Shown here piece after piece: positions 21,101-30,199 of a stretch of 64,000 nucleotides of DNA (position 1 is the stretch's first letter; each line of letters begins with the position of its first letter). Under the pieces are notes generated by a model. That model had not been told where the DNA came from, did no database searches, and saw only the letters and a list, made by a program, of their open reading frames with translations. Both the position numbers and the translations under genes were made by a program. Source of the stretch: Alitta virens (taxonomy: Eukaryota > Annelida > Polychaeta > Phyllodocida > Nereididae); contig OW028574.1 in NCBI GenBank assembly GCA_932294295.1, positions 10,674,215-10,738,214 of the forward strand, in the 5' to 3' direction.

Positions 21101-21486
21101 AATGCTATTGGTTCATCAGCCTTTCCTTCACGTACACTCAGTTGCAGGTGAGCTTTTGGAGCATTCGCTCCAATCAGAATCTTGACTTCACTTGGTTCAA
21201 TGTCAATGAGTCGTAAGTCACTCAGATATGCTAAGTGCTGAATATCTGAAGTACGGATAGGTGAGCAGTTGAATGGTCTGTTCCTGGTCCAAACCTCTTG
21301 AATCCAGATTGGACACGAATCTGGATTGTTGCATTCCCTGACAGACAGAGACACACAACTCGACTGCATAGAGGTGGTGGATGTCATCGTCTTCACCATC
21401 AAGGTCTTAGAATGTCCACGTAGACCCAGATCCTGTGCCAAGTCTGAATTAATCAATGTAATATCGCTAGTTGAATCAAGTAAGGC
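18142..21486 (-). CDS. pol: BEL/Pao pol: protease, reverse transcriptase, RNase H, integrase (truncated)
   Basis: The frame is open from the TAA at 21487-21489 to a TAG at 18142-18144; the first ATG is at 21456 but the protease homology (ALLDSTSDITL) begins upstream, so gag and pol were one frame. Order: aspartic protease, Pao RT with YVDD (about codon 410 counted from 21456), RNase H with LFSDASEAGF and FWTDSL, integrase HHCC zinc finger (HAHCGPEH ... CFDCH) and the DDE core (GVDYFGPMYV, SDNGTNFHG and GGAWERLIRSVK). The protease motif is DST instead of the usual DSG/DTG. The protein ends prematurely at ALKAVLKE. It copies element RNA to DNA in cytoplasmic particles and integrates it. Confidence 0.93.
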   Translation of the reverse strand, partial: ALLDSTSDITLINSDLAQDLGLRGHSKTLMVKTMTSTTSMQSSCVSLSVRECNNPDSCPIWIQEVWTRNRPFNCSPIRTSDIQHLAYLSDLRLIDIEPSEVKILIGANAPKAHLQLSVREGKADEPIAFQTHLGWCLMGPSSLETHDSHQAHVNFLMTTDDQLSAQVERFWQTESFGVTANIRKPMSVEDQRAWQILKSDTRFVNDHYEVPMLWKRLEKLPDNRSMAEKRFQSLQKRLSSNIQLKGKYSDVLNGYIDKGHARKLTDDEVNAETEKTWYLPHHCVLNPKKPDKVRVVFDAAATFNDVSLNSRLITGPDLLNSIFGVLQCFRLKPIAVVADISDMFHQVTVPEHDSQALRFLWKPNLDDKGPCDVYKMLAHIFGAKDSPCCTNFALQQVAHSINDEAASNVILRNFYVDDMLMSADDVTSAIHIASSVSQALAAKGFELRKWMSSSKEVLNYFSKDSVLTTSINLDFDTLQLERALGVGWNVQVDAFVFNPVLKHVSPTKRGIVSAVSSVFDPCGFLAPYVFTAKTLIQDIWSRKLQWDEKIPADIQQRWDSWQADLVHLQNLFTPRHFGFACNVDNLQLHLFSDASEAGFASVAYLRSVDNYIYCSFIAAKTHVAPLKQVLTIPKLELQGAVMSVRLASSIKDELDLGSMQVVFWTDSLTVLRYITNETRRWKIFVANRISEIREMSEPTQWRYVPSKLNPADQPSRGVSSQDLTCDSMWFRGPSYLWQSEDNWPEQPDIGGPADDDENIRKVHTMVANDQQSGIMIFRLDALVDVWIFSSWYQLKKRAAWLLRAVMSFLSVLPRYNSQVTKSPQLTCFELQQAEMCLVRQCQQEVFVKDLARLRTGEEIEQCSPLRPLDPYLDTSLHVMRIGGRLRNSPDMGHDKHQIILPYDHHITRLIARDIHQSHAHCGPEHMIAILRQKYWPIKCRQMTKHIIHKCFDCHRRTVKPTSPVMADLPLQRTAGFTRAFQYTGVDYFGPMYVKRARSKMKKWGCLFTCLVTRAVHLELADSLEADDFILVLRCFVSRRGKPDELFSDNGTNFHGANNELKNELSQMDQGKVHDYLLKGHIKWNFMPPHAPNFGGAWERLIRSVKTALKAVLKE

Positions 21487-23238
21487 TTAAGTAGATATGC
21501 ATCTGCCATTATGTCCTTGAGCAACCACTGTCAGAACTTGGAAATAAACAGTCGACTTCTTGCCTTGCATTGTATTAACTTGAACATCCTGAGTTGCAAT
21601 TCTATGGTAAGGTTGTCTTTGACGATGCAGACTAGTGTGGTGCTTGGATTTGCATCCCGACACTTTGCAAACAACACCAGAAGTACATGCAGATATTTGA
21701 TGACTGGGATAGAGGCAGTTGAAGCAAAGGCGATTGGCTTTAGCTAAGGCATATCTATCTTCAGGTGACTTCTCAATGTAACTGCTACATTTATATATCT
21801 GGTGCAGTCCTGAACAGAGTGGACATTTCTTCAGATCTGTTTGTGGAGCTTGGCTTGAAGTGTTATTCAATGTTGCTTGTTGGTTTTCCTGTGCAGTGAA
21901 ATTCTTGAAGGAGCTGTTATGATGAGGCTTGGATGGACGAGCTTCCACAGCGTAAGGGTTGAAAGCTGAATCCACACAATCTTTGAGCCAGGCTTCCAGG
22001 TCAGTCAGTGCTGGTTCCCGGGTACGACATATATTGCGAACATGATCATTCCACCTGACTCTTTTATCATTTGGGATACGCTTTGTAACTCTTTGCAACA
22101 CATCACCACTGTATAACTCGCTAACATAATTCATTTGACGTAAGGTCGTTACACAATCACGAACAGAGACATAAAAGTTACGCAGAGCAAATGAATCACA
22201 TGAAGGAATGACACCACCAGCTGTAAGAGCATTTACATAGGCACGTGCTACACTAACTCTGTGACCAAATGCAAATTTAAGCTCTTTAAAAGCTTGTGCA
22301 TAGTTTCTCCCACTATAACCCAGTCCATGTATCAGCTTTTTGGCTTCTCCCTTTGTGTGTGATTGGAGTAAGTCCATACGTCTTGAGTCTGTAAGGCCAG
22401 GGCGAGAATGCACTTGAATGTAAAATTGTTCCACAAAGCGAGGCCACATTATAGCAGTACCATCGAACATTGGTAATTCAACACTTGGAAGATCTCGTTC
22501 AATTTCAAGACGTGCCATGGCTTGTGACAAGTCCGATGTATTAGAAGACGGGATAGCTGTTTCCACACCGGGCACCAATCCTTCTATCCATGCATCAATG
22601 GGCTTAAGATCACATGATGACTTTGACATGGCAATGTTAGAGGTGGACGAAGACATTTGTGTAGATAACTGCGGAGTACCTGCACCAGAAGAACTTGCTG
22701 TACCATCTGAACCCGGAGCTGCATCCGCTTGCTGTTGAGAAACAGTCACTTCTGGTCTATCACGATCTTCAGCCACATTAGGACTATCTTCCGCAGGACT
22801 GTTCGTCTCAGGGGTGGGAGGATGTGGCAGAGTAGGATTCACATCACTTGCTGGTTTTTGATCCATTTTGTCAAGCTTAATCAGGCCTTCAGTTGCTCGT
22901 TGAAAGCATTTTTCCATCCAATCTTCGGCCTCTTCAATTTCATCTTCTTCCTCGAGACAAGCTACGTATTTATCGTGACAGGCCTGTAATCTTCTGAGTT
23001 GGCTTGATATTCGTTCCTTCAATAACACTCGAACATCTTTCGATATCATAATATTGGCATCATCTATTTGGTTCAATGCACGAGTCAGCCATCCTGCCAT
23101 CCTCGATCGGCTTAACTTTACTTTCTCGGTTGCAGCTGACGCTCCATTTGGGGCTTGGGCTGACGCACCATTCTCTTGACTTACAGTGAACGACTGAGTT
23201 TCACTTGAAGAAGTTGAATCATCTTTTCCTTTCGTCAT
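21487..23238 (-). CDS. gag: BEL/Pao gag
   Basis: 583 codons from an ATG 42 bp inside the 5' LTR edge. N-terminal Ser/Gln/acidic region with coiled-coil character, then a capsid-like block (LPMFDGTAIMWPRFVEQF ... LTDSRRMDLLQ, about codons 255-300) typical of DUF1759 in Pao elements, and near the C-terminus zinc knuckles (CPLCSGLHQIYKC, CFNCLYPSHQISAC and CKVSGCKSKHH, about codons 470-545). Same frame as pol, separated only by the TAA at 21487-21489. That stop replaces the position where BEL polyproteins read through into the protease; it may be a mutation, or conceivably a regulated stop. Confidence 0.93.
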   Translation of the reverse strand: MTKGKDDSTSSSETQSFTVSQENGASAQAPNGASAATEKVKLSRSRMAGWLTRALNQIDDANIMISKDVRVLLKERISSQLRRLQACHDKYVACLEEEDEIEEAEDWMEKCFQRATEGLIKLDKMDQKPASDVNPTLPHPPTPETNSPAEDSPNVAEDRDRPEVTVSQQQADAAPGSDGTASSSGAGTPQLSTQMSSSTSNIAMSKSSCDLKPIDAWIEGLVPGVETAIPSSNTSDLSQAMARLEIERDLPSVELPMFDGTAIMWPRFVEQFYIQVHSRPGLTDSRRMDLLQSHTKGEAKKLIHGLGYSGRNYAQAFKELKFAFGHRVSVARAYVNALTAGGVIPSCDSFALRNFYVSVRDCVTTLRQMNYVSELYSGDVLQRVTKRIPNDKRVRWNDHVRNICRTREPALTDLEAWLKDCVDSAFNPYAVEARPSKPHHNSSFKNFTAQENQQATLNNTSSQAPQTDLKKCPLCSGLHQIYKCSSYIEKSPEDRYALAKANRLCFNCLYPSHQISACTSGVVCKVSGCKSKHHTSLHRQRQPYHRIATQDVQVNTMQGKKSTVYFQVLTVVAQGHNGRCIST

Positions 23239-23279
23239 ACTTGTGGCAGAATGTTACTTCTTGATGAGCGAATTCTAAC

Positions 23280-24029
23280 TGTCTTTAACTTAACATAAGT
23301 CCGAAGAAATTTCTAACTCGCTTTATTGTTTCGTAATCATGAACATAAGCATCAGCGTAAGCGTAAGCGTAAGCGGTTAGCTGAAACAAGAAATAAATCC
23401 AAGAATAGTTTGAGGCTAATTGAAACATCATACATGTATGCCTATATTAACTTAAAGTCCATAAACCATATTTTTGCTTTAAAGTCAGGTAAACATAATA
23501 ATTGCTTATAATACCATAATTATGCATGAAATGCTGATAATTTACATGAAATGTGATAATAGATCTATGTATTTAAATATATAAATGAACGAATGCATGT
23601 GATAATAAGTCTTCTAAGAATCAACATGATAGCCTGAGATTTGAACTCATGGTAAATATCATAAATTAAAACCTTGACAAATTACATTAATTAAATAACA
23701 CAAGATCATCTACTTTGTGTAAGCTAAACAATACGTCATTATTATAACATAGCAATGATACATAAACATGTGAAAATATAATAGTTAATACATCAGTACT
23801 TACAATTCATTTCTCCTTGGAGGCTTCAAAAGACATTCAATACTTGACTTTCTTCTATCTTAACATTATCACTGTAGATTCAAGACTGACAGAGCAACAA
23901 CTGATTTTGCAAAAGGAAGCATGTAAGCATGTGACAAGGGAAACAAAAACCTGTGTCAAACACAATTTTCACACATTTGGGGAGACTGTTGTTTGTGGGT
24001 TTTCTATTATTGAGACATGAGAGCAAACA
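23280..24029 (-). repeat. BEL/Pao LTR (5' LTR in element orientation)
   Basis: 750 bp TGTC...AACA, partner of 16955-17704. Ends at the CACA target duplication 24030-24033. Confidence 0.95.
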
Positions 24030-25250
24030 CACACCTTAATGATAGTGTATAGTCATTTGTCACAATGGTTTAGTCTACTGTGGCAAAGCAGTTCAAAAGG
24101 CTACTGGAGCACCATGAAACTTTAGCTGTTTGACAACCATACCTTATTGACAGCAAAGTCATTTTTTTTAATGGCTGACAAAGAAAATCTCATTTCATGA
24201 TGACATCTCATTCCATGTTGACAGGACTGTGACTAAGTAGCTTAAAGGCTACTGAGTCATCATGCAACTTTAGCTGTTAGACTACCATACCTTATTGACA
24301 GCATTGTCATTTGCTGAAAGGGCTCGCAAAAAACACAAACTTAGTTTGAATTTCATAACAGGATTGTGACCAAGAATCTAAAAGGCTACTGAATTACCAT
24401 AAACTGTAGTTGTTAAGACTACCACAGCTTATTGATAGTGTATAGCTATTTATCACAATGGTTTAGTCTACTACAAAGAACATGTTATTTCATGTCAAAG
24501 GACTGTGGCGATGTAGTTCAAAAGGCTACTGGAGCACCATGAAACTTTAGCTGTTTGACAACCATACCTTATTGACAGCAAAGTCATTTTTTTTAATGGC
24601 TGACAAAGAAAATCTCATTTCATGATGACATCTCATTCCATGTTGACAGGACTGTGACTAAGTAGCTTAAAGGCTACTGAGTCATCATGCAACTTTAGCT
24701 GTTAGACTACCATACCTTATTGACAGCATTGTCATTTGCTGAAAGGGCTCGCAAAAAACACAAACTTAGTTTGAATTTCATAACAGGATTGTGACCAAGA
24801 ATCTAAAAGGCTACTGAATTACCATAAACTGTAGTTGTTAAGACTACCACAGCTTATTGATAGTGTATAGCTATTTATCACAATGGTTTAGTCTACTACA
24901 AAGAACATGTTATTTCATTTCAAAGGACTGTGGCGATGTAGTTCAAAAGGCTACTGGAGCACCATGAAACTTTAGCTGTTTGACAACCATACCTTATTGA
25001 CAGCAAAGTCATTTTTTTTAATGGCTGACAAAGAAAATCTCGTTTCATGATGACATCTCATTCCATGTTGACATAACTGTGACTAAGTAGCTTAAAGGCT
25101 ACTGAGTCATCATGTTATTTAATTTCACAGGACTGTGCCCGAGTAGTTCAATGGCTCCTGGAGCACTAGGAATCTGTAATTGTTTGACTACCATACCTTA
25201 TTGACAGCATCACCATTTGGCTGACAAATTAGTTACACACAACTTCAGAA
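24030..25250. repeat. Satellite with 425-bp higher-order repeat of three ~141-bp monomers
   Basis: The word GGCTACTG recurs every 137-148 bp (for example 24099, 24247, 24384, 24524) and blocks of three monomers repeat almost exactly every 425 bp (CACAATGGTTTAGTCTACTAC at 24454 and 24879). Monomers share CTACTGNNNCANCATGNAACT...TAGCTGTTNGACNACCATACCTTATTGACAGC, given here in fragments. Within a block, monomers differ clearly from one another, whereas equivalent monomers of adjacent blocks are nearly identical: a true higher-order repeat. Confidence 0.9.
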
Positions 25251-25298
25251 AACAATGTGTCTCATTTGAAAATGTTAATTCAAGTCATCATTTTATTA

Positions 25299-25972
25299 AA
25301 TGTGGTGTCCCCCCAGTGATCAATACTGGGTCTATTGCTTTTTCTTATTTATATTAATGATATCGTTCCAATAATCTATGATAATGATATCGTTCCAATA
25401 ATCTATGCTGATGACACCAATTTCTTTTTAAAAGTTAAATCTGTTAATGAGACAATAACAAAAATGAATAATGAATTTGTAAAATTAGTTGAATGGCAAA
25501 ATTCAAATAAATTATCATAAATGTGATGTTGTAATTAATAACACTGATATTACGTATTTTGAACATGGCAAATTCATAGGTGTTACACTAGATGACAGAC
25601 TTTCATGGATGTTTTCATATAAGTAACATAAAGGAAGTTTTTAAAGGGGATATTAATATTATGTAGGCCAGGAAAAGTCTGCCATATCATAATCTTATTA
25701 CGTTGTGTTATAGTTTACTCTATTTATTGTAACTTTGCCTATTGCATAGAGGTATGGGGCCATGCACATGATTCCTATATTTTGTCGCTATTCAAACTAC
25801 AAAAAAAGGCATTACGAATTATCAAATTTGCAAAACATAATTCCCCGTCCAACATTCTCTTCAGAGATCTGAAGTTCCTCAAACTTTCAGAAGTATCAAC
25901 ATATTGTTATATCTGTGGGTTTTATTTTCTAGGTTTTTTTTTTCATTTCATATGTGAAGTAGTGAGGTAACA
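25299..25972 (+). pseudogene. Non-LTR retrotransposon (LINE) reverse transcriptase fragment
   Basis: Reads, with frame changes, the RT core of a Jockey/CR1-like LINE: an INTGSIAF-like block, LFLIYINDIV, then YADDTNFFLK (catalytic ADD) near 25400-25435, a NKLS segment, a GVTLDDRLSW block at about 25575, and C-terminal LQKKALRIIKFA / LFRDLKFLKL near 25797-25890. It lacks the endonuclease and 3' end. An in-frame 27-bp direct duplication (25355-25380 and 25382-25407) precedes the YADD motif. Embedded between satellite blocks. Confidence 0.75.
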
Positions 25973-25974
25973 AT

Positions 25975-26815
25975 AAATTTTCTAATTAAAAGCAAAATTT
26001 ATAGTCCTGCAGTTCACATAGATCTTTAACTTTTAACACATTCAAGTTTCAAAAAAGATCAGGGCACTTAATGCAATGCTAATGCGACATTTGTAAATGT
26101 AAATGCAAGTAGATTTGCATTTTTACCTAACCCTTAAGTTTATGCAGGAGCACCTGTCTCTGCTTGGGATCCTTGAATCTTCATACTCACCTCTGTAGAT
26201 TGCTTCACAAAAAGCATGAAAATATCCTAATTTTTTGGATTTGTTTTCCTCTGTGTTGCAATTCTTAAAGATTAAATGAGTCTATGGGTATAAATTGAGT
26301 ATGAATTATTGTATGAAAAGGGGAAAGAACTTTTGTTCTCAGTTTGTGATGTCCATGATGTCCTCGTCAACATTTTGGTTTCCAGATGAAAGCAAAAGAT
26401 AGTGGGGAGTATCGCAGTGTGGCTTAGTATGTAGGCAAACATAGCTGTGCGACAGCTTCTCAATGTTTTTGGGCTGTAATTTTATCCTACGCTGGCATTA
26501 TTCGCCGATCACATTGACTTGAATCATCAGAAGAGGTTCTTGCCGCAAGATGCAGCCCTCTGAAAATGGCGGGAAATGCTATCTATCTATAACTTTTTAC
26601 TTCCATCAATCAGACTATGCTTAAAATGATAAAAATTGTTTAGATTTAGATCTGTGAAAATAGCTGTCATAAATCTTTTTACATACAGTGACTGCAGAAC
26701 TACACAATGCATCAAGATGTAGGAAAAAAATATATTAACCAGAGTATGAATAGCAAAGAGAGTGGACCAGTTGTGTGTATGCTAAATGTTACACACAAAA
26801 GATTGTTTCATAACG
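25975..26815. other. No gene seen
   Basis: AT-rich spacer between the LINE fragment and the 330-bp array. Nothing recognisable on either strand. Confidence 0.45.
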
Positions 26816-27675
26816 GCGCTTTCTTAACCGGACACTCCAAAAAATTACTGTTTCCGTTACGGTAAAAAACGTCATTTTTTTCAAATTTTATTTATTTATC
26901 ACATCTTAGACGTGCTCGGAAAATTCCAAAAAAATTCAAGAACATAAACCTTTGTGCTAAGTATCTTTTGGCGCAAAAACGGAAAAATCACGTTTGACCG
27001 TTTTCGAGGAACATGCGATAGCGAAGCTAGCTACCCGGCAGCTACCGAATCTAAGGCCTAATTACACCCACTTAACGGGTGCACAGGTCAGTTTTACATA
27101 TTGCAAAAGTTAGATACAAAAGTAAATTTTTGTTTTTTACCGGTACTGTCCCAACCGGTCAACCGGTAAATTTACAATCGCAGCTACGGCAAAAGAGGTC
27201 GTTTTTGAGTTTTTTTTTATATTTCAGAGCCGTAACCCTTTGGAAAATTCTGGAAAAATTCTTAAATGTAGACCTCTGCCGAATGTATATTTGTGTCAAA
27301 AACGGTAAAGATCCGTGAAACCGTTTACGAGAGGGTGGCAAAAAAGAGGCGAGCCAAATTCCAGCTACCTGGCAGCTACCCGAAAGTACGGCTGAATTTG
27401 ACCCCTTTAAGGGTTGTAAAGACTAGTTTTGTCTATGCTAAAAGTAAGACACAAAAGTTAGTTTTTGTTTTCTACCGGCGCTTTCTCACCGGACACTCCA
27501 AAAAGCTACCGTTTCCGTTACGGTAAAAAACGTCATTTTTAATTTTTTTTGATTTATCACATCTTAGACGTGCTCGGAAAATTCCGAAAAAATTCTAGAA
27601 CGTAAACCTTTGCCCTAAGTATCTTTTGGCGCAAAAACTGTAAAATTATGCTCGACCGTTTTTGAGTATACATGG
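26816..27675. repeat. Tandem array, three diverged units of ~330 bp
   Basis: Units begin near 26816, 27145 and 27472. Shared blocks: ACCGG(A/T)(A/C)(A/T)(C/G)TCC, CACATCTTAGACGTGCTCGGAAAATTCC (units 1 and 3), ACCTTTG/TCTGCC-CTAAGTATCTTTTGGCGCAAAAAC and (C/G)ACCGTTTT(C/T)GAG. Units 1 and 3 are closer to each other than to unit 2. Each starts with a TA(C)ACAAAAGTTAGTTTTTGTTTT-type leader and has a TAGCTACC(C/T)GGCAGCTACC block shared with the array that follows. Confidence 0.8.
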
Positions 27676-27679
27676 AAAG

Positions 27680-27850
27680 TTTGGGTAGCTGCCAGGTAGC
27701 TGTCAGATAGCTGGACTCAGGTAGCCAACTTTACGTATTCAGGTAGCTGCCAGGTAGCTGTCAGGTAGCTGGGTTCGGGTAGCTAACTTTACATCTTCGG
27801 GTAGCTGCCGGGTAGCTGTCAGGTAGCTAGGTTCGGGTAGCCAACTTCAC
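27680..27850. repeat. Tandem array, three units of 58 bp with GGTAGCTG
   Basis: Unit: GGTAGCTGCC(A/G)GGTAGCTGTCAG followed by (G/A)TAGCT(G/A)G(G/A)(T/C)TC(G/A)GGTAGC and AACTT. Starts near 27688, 27741 and 27799. Not a CRISPR array: no unique spacers and a eukaryotic context. Confidence 0.85.
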
Positions 27851-27869
27851 TGATCTGCCATGTAACTGT

Positions 27870-28040
27870 TTTTGTAAGACTACAGATTATTGATAGTATA
27901 GTAATTTGTCACAACGGTTTAGTCCATTACATAGAACATGTTATTTCTTTTCACAGGCCTGTGACCAAGTAGTTCAAAGGCTAATGGAGCACAATGCAAC
28001 TGTAGCTGTTTGACTACCATACCTTATTGACAGCACAGTC
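27870..28040. repeat. Satellite monomer, right outlier of the 141-bp family
   Basis: Contains AGACTAC...TTGATAGTATAG, CACAACGGTTTAGTCC and GTTCAAAGGCTAATGGAGCACAATGCAACTGTAGCTG (positions 27967-28003), clearly the family seen at 24030-25250, so the satellite domain spans about 16.8-28.0 kb with insertions. Confidence 0.85.
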
Positions 28041-28604
28041 AATACACAGTATACATTTGTCGTGTCACAAATTTAACTTTTAAAGTAATTTCATTGCTTA
28101 AATTAACACTCTACCCTTGAATGTCAAGGTCCGTGTGTTGTAGCACAGCTTAGAAGTCACTTAGCTTAAGACATTGACAAACATCTAAAAAATAAAAAGG
28201 AAATGCAAAACTCCCCCTCCCCATCCACATATCTGCCCCTGGTTATACACATCAGAGCTCATCAGTGCCCAGATGGCTTCCAAATCATGCAAATCGGGCC
28301 AGCATCGTTTCTGCTATCTGGGGTTTAATAGACTAGTATTGCAAGGGGGGGGGGGGGGATTTGTAATATATGGGCTTCATATCAGTCTTCCACCTAAAAG
28401 CTGGACCTCTACGTACGATTAGCTAGTTCCACCTATCAACACCCCCTCTCCTCCCAACAAGGATCTACGCAAAAAAAACATGTGGCGACATCAGCAGCAA
28501 AGTATTAAACTACTTGACTAGACCTTCCTGACATCTGGTGTTAAATCCCTTAACTGCAAAAGTGTCATGATAGCCATTATAAAGCTTGAATCATTCAGTA
28601 AGTA

Positions 28605-28765
28605 TATTTGACTCACAGGCATCACAATCGCCCTCTTGTCTGGCACAACTGCCCCCCCCCCCCCCCCCGGACCGCTAACTGTTAATACTTACCATATATA
28701 TAACAGTCAGCGGTCTGGGGGGGGGGGGGGCGGGGATTGTGATGCCTGTGATTTGACTTGATAAA
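28605..28765. repeat. Fold-back (inverted repeat) with poly(C)/poly(G) arms
   Basis: CTCACAGGCATCACAATCGCCC on the left (28613-28634) pairs with GGGGATTGTGATGCCTGTGA on the right (about 28733-28752); inner arms C(18)-GGACCGCTAACTGTTA and TAACAGTCAGCGGTCT-G(13) also pair, leaving a loop of about 20 nt with TATATATA. MITE-like or a recent inverted duplication. Confidence 0.75.
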
Positions 28766-28788
28766 TCATAATAGTTTGTCAAGATTCA

Positions 28789-28792
<4 letters not shown>

Positions 28793-28834
<42 letters not shown>
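28793..28834. repeat. (TA)n microsatellite
   Basis: About 20 uninterrupted AT dinucleotides. Confidence 0.95.
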
Positions 28835-28837
<3 letters not shown>

Positions 28838-28849
28838 CATTATTTTAAT

Positions 28850-30010
28850 TATATATAGTTAATGACTAGTTTATATATACATATTTTTTGTCAAAATAAC
28901 AGTCTAACCCACATTAGTACATAATATGTAGGCCTTTAGATTAATTATGATACAGTCATTTTTGTTGTTTTTATTCTTTAAAGCCTCAACTGATACTAAA
29001 TCATAATCCATAATTAATTTTATCATACATATAGGATATGTTAGAAAACATTTTACTTATATAATTGCAAGGTTAAAGATGGTAATGATTGTGATATTGA
29101 TTAAATATTAATATAACATAATAATTAAAGGGTTTTAACAACAGAAGTCTTGCCAGTTATTTTTATTGTTAAATGTATCAAATAGAATTTTAGTAAATTA
29201 ATTAATTAAATCATATAACCATTTATTGATTCATTAAGTACTAGCATAAACAGAAATTCATATTCATTATTAATTGGTTAATCAAGCAATGAACTGATAT
29301 AAAAATATATAATATATAATTATAAATAAATAAATAAATTAATTAATCTGTTAATTTACATTGTGCTGGCATCATTAAAGAAATCAAATCTATATAATAA
29401 AGATCCTCCAACATATAATATTATTAAAATTCTATATTTCTCAAATATTTTATTATTATCTCAAATCAAAAATCTAAATCAATAATAGAAAACTAAAAGA
29501 AATAAAAAATATATCAATGATTGTTAAATAAATCATAAATCAAATTATATAACAATTTATGTATTTATTCTCCAAGTACTATCATTAATCAACCGTTCAA
29601 ATTTATCATAAATTGATTGAAATATTAAAAGAAATAAAAAATTTATCAATTATAATTAAATGAATCATTAATCAAATTATACCATTTATGTATTGATTCT
29701 CTAGTACTGTTAGTCATCAGCAGTTCAAATTCATTGTCAATTAATTAATTAATCAATCTTGACATAAAAAGATGTAATAAAATAATTATTTATTAATATA
29801 ATTATAAAATGAATAAGTCGGTGGTCAAAAAATGTCTTAACATGAGTGCTAGCATCATTAGGAATTAAATCTATAATAAATTAATATTAATTAGTAATAA
29901 AATCAACATGTACCATTAATTAGTAACAGCATTAACATGTTCCAATTATTAGTAATAAATTCATTATCATTGTATTCAATATATATTAATTTTGTTTTCT
30001 CTCTAAAAGA
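28850..30010. repeat. Very AT-rich diverged tandem repeat region
   Basis: Over 80 percent A+T by eye. A block AATCA-ATTATA-CCATTTAT-TATTGATTC-AAGTACT followed by a CAGTTCAAATTCAT-like segment recurs near 29205, 29538 and 29677; ATTAGTAATAAAATCAACATGT-like words recur at 29890-29960. No genes. Confidence 0.6.
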
Positions 30011-30033
30011 AAATTATTGAAAAAATGATTAAA

Positions 30034-30135
30034 CTGGCGGATTTAGGAGGTTTAGGGTCATGCCCAACCCCCCCCCCCCCCCCTCCCAAGTAGGCTTCCC
30101 TCCACCCCCTGTAGAGTCAGGGCTGGATCCGCCAA
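30034..30135. mobile_element. Short MITE-like element with TGGCGGAT ends and poly(C) core
   Basis: TGGCGGATTTA at 30035 and TGGATCCGCCA at 30124-30134 form inverted ends around a C(16) run. Similar single ends occur at 40074 (CTGGCGGATTTA) and 52791 (TTGGCGGACCCAG), each also near G-rich tracts at 52.8 kb, suggesting one family. Confidence 0.5.
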
Positions 30136-30199
30136 TGCAAATCATAACCAAGAATGTTTTAATTTTTGACAATTCATTTTAAAAACAGGCAGTTTTAAT

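Larger units (their letters stand above)
16955..24029 (-). mobile_element. BEL/Pao LTR retrotransposon, 7.1 kb, young
   Basis: Two 750-bp LTRs (16955-17704 and 23280-24029), each TGTC...AACA, flanked by a 4-bp target duplication CACA (16951-16954 and 24030-24033). Only a few differences between LTRs are visible, so insertion was recent. Coding strand is minus: gag 21487-23238, then pol, with the 5' LTR on the right. A purine-rich AAGGGGG tract adjoins the 3' LTR inside edge (about 17708-17714, minus strand). No clean tRNA primer site starting TGG is evident next to the 5' LTR. Despite the young LTRs, the polyprotein has an in-frame TAA between gag and protease, a TAG and a frameshifted deletion in the integrase C-terminus, so the copy is probably non-autonomous. 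It sits inside a satellite array. Confidence 0.95.

Noticed and set aside
20866..23000. Plus-strand frames of 60-130 codons across the BEL element
   Set aside because: Shadows of gag and pol on the opposite strand.
27680..27850. CRISPR-like direct repeats
   Set aside because: Units are contiguous and similar throughout, with no unique spacers, and the genome is eukaryotic; it is a 58-bp tandem repeat.
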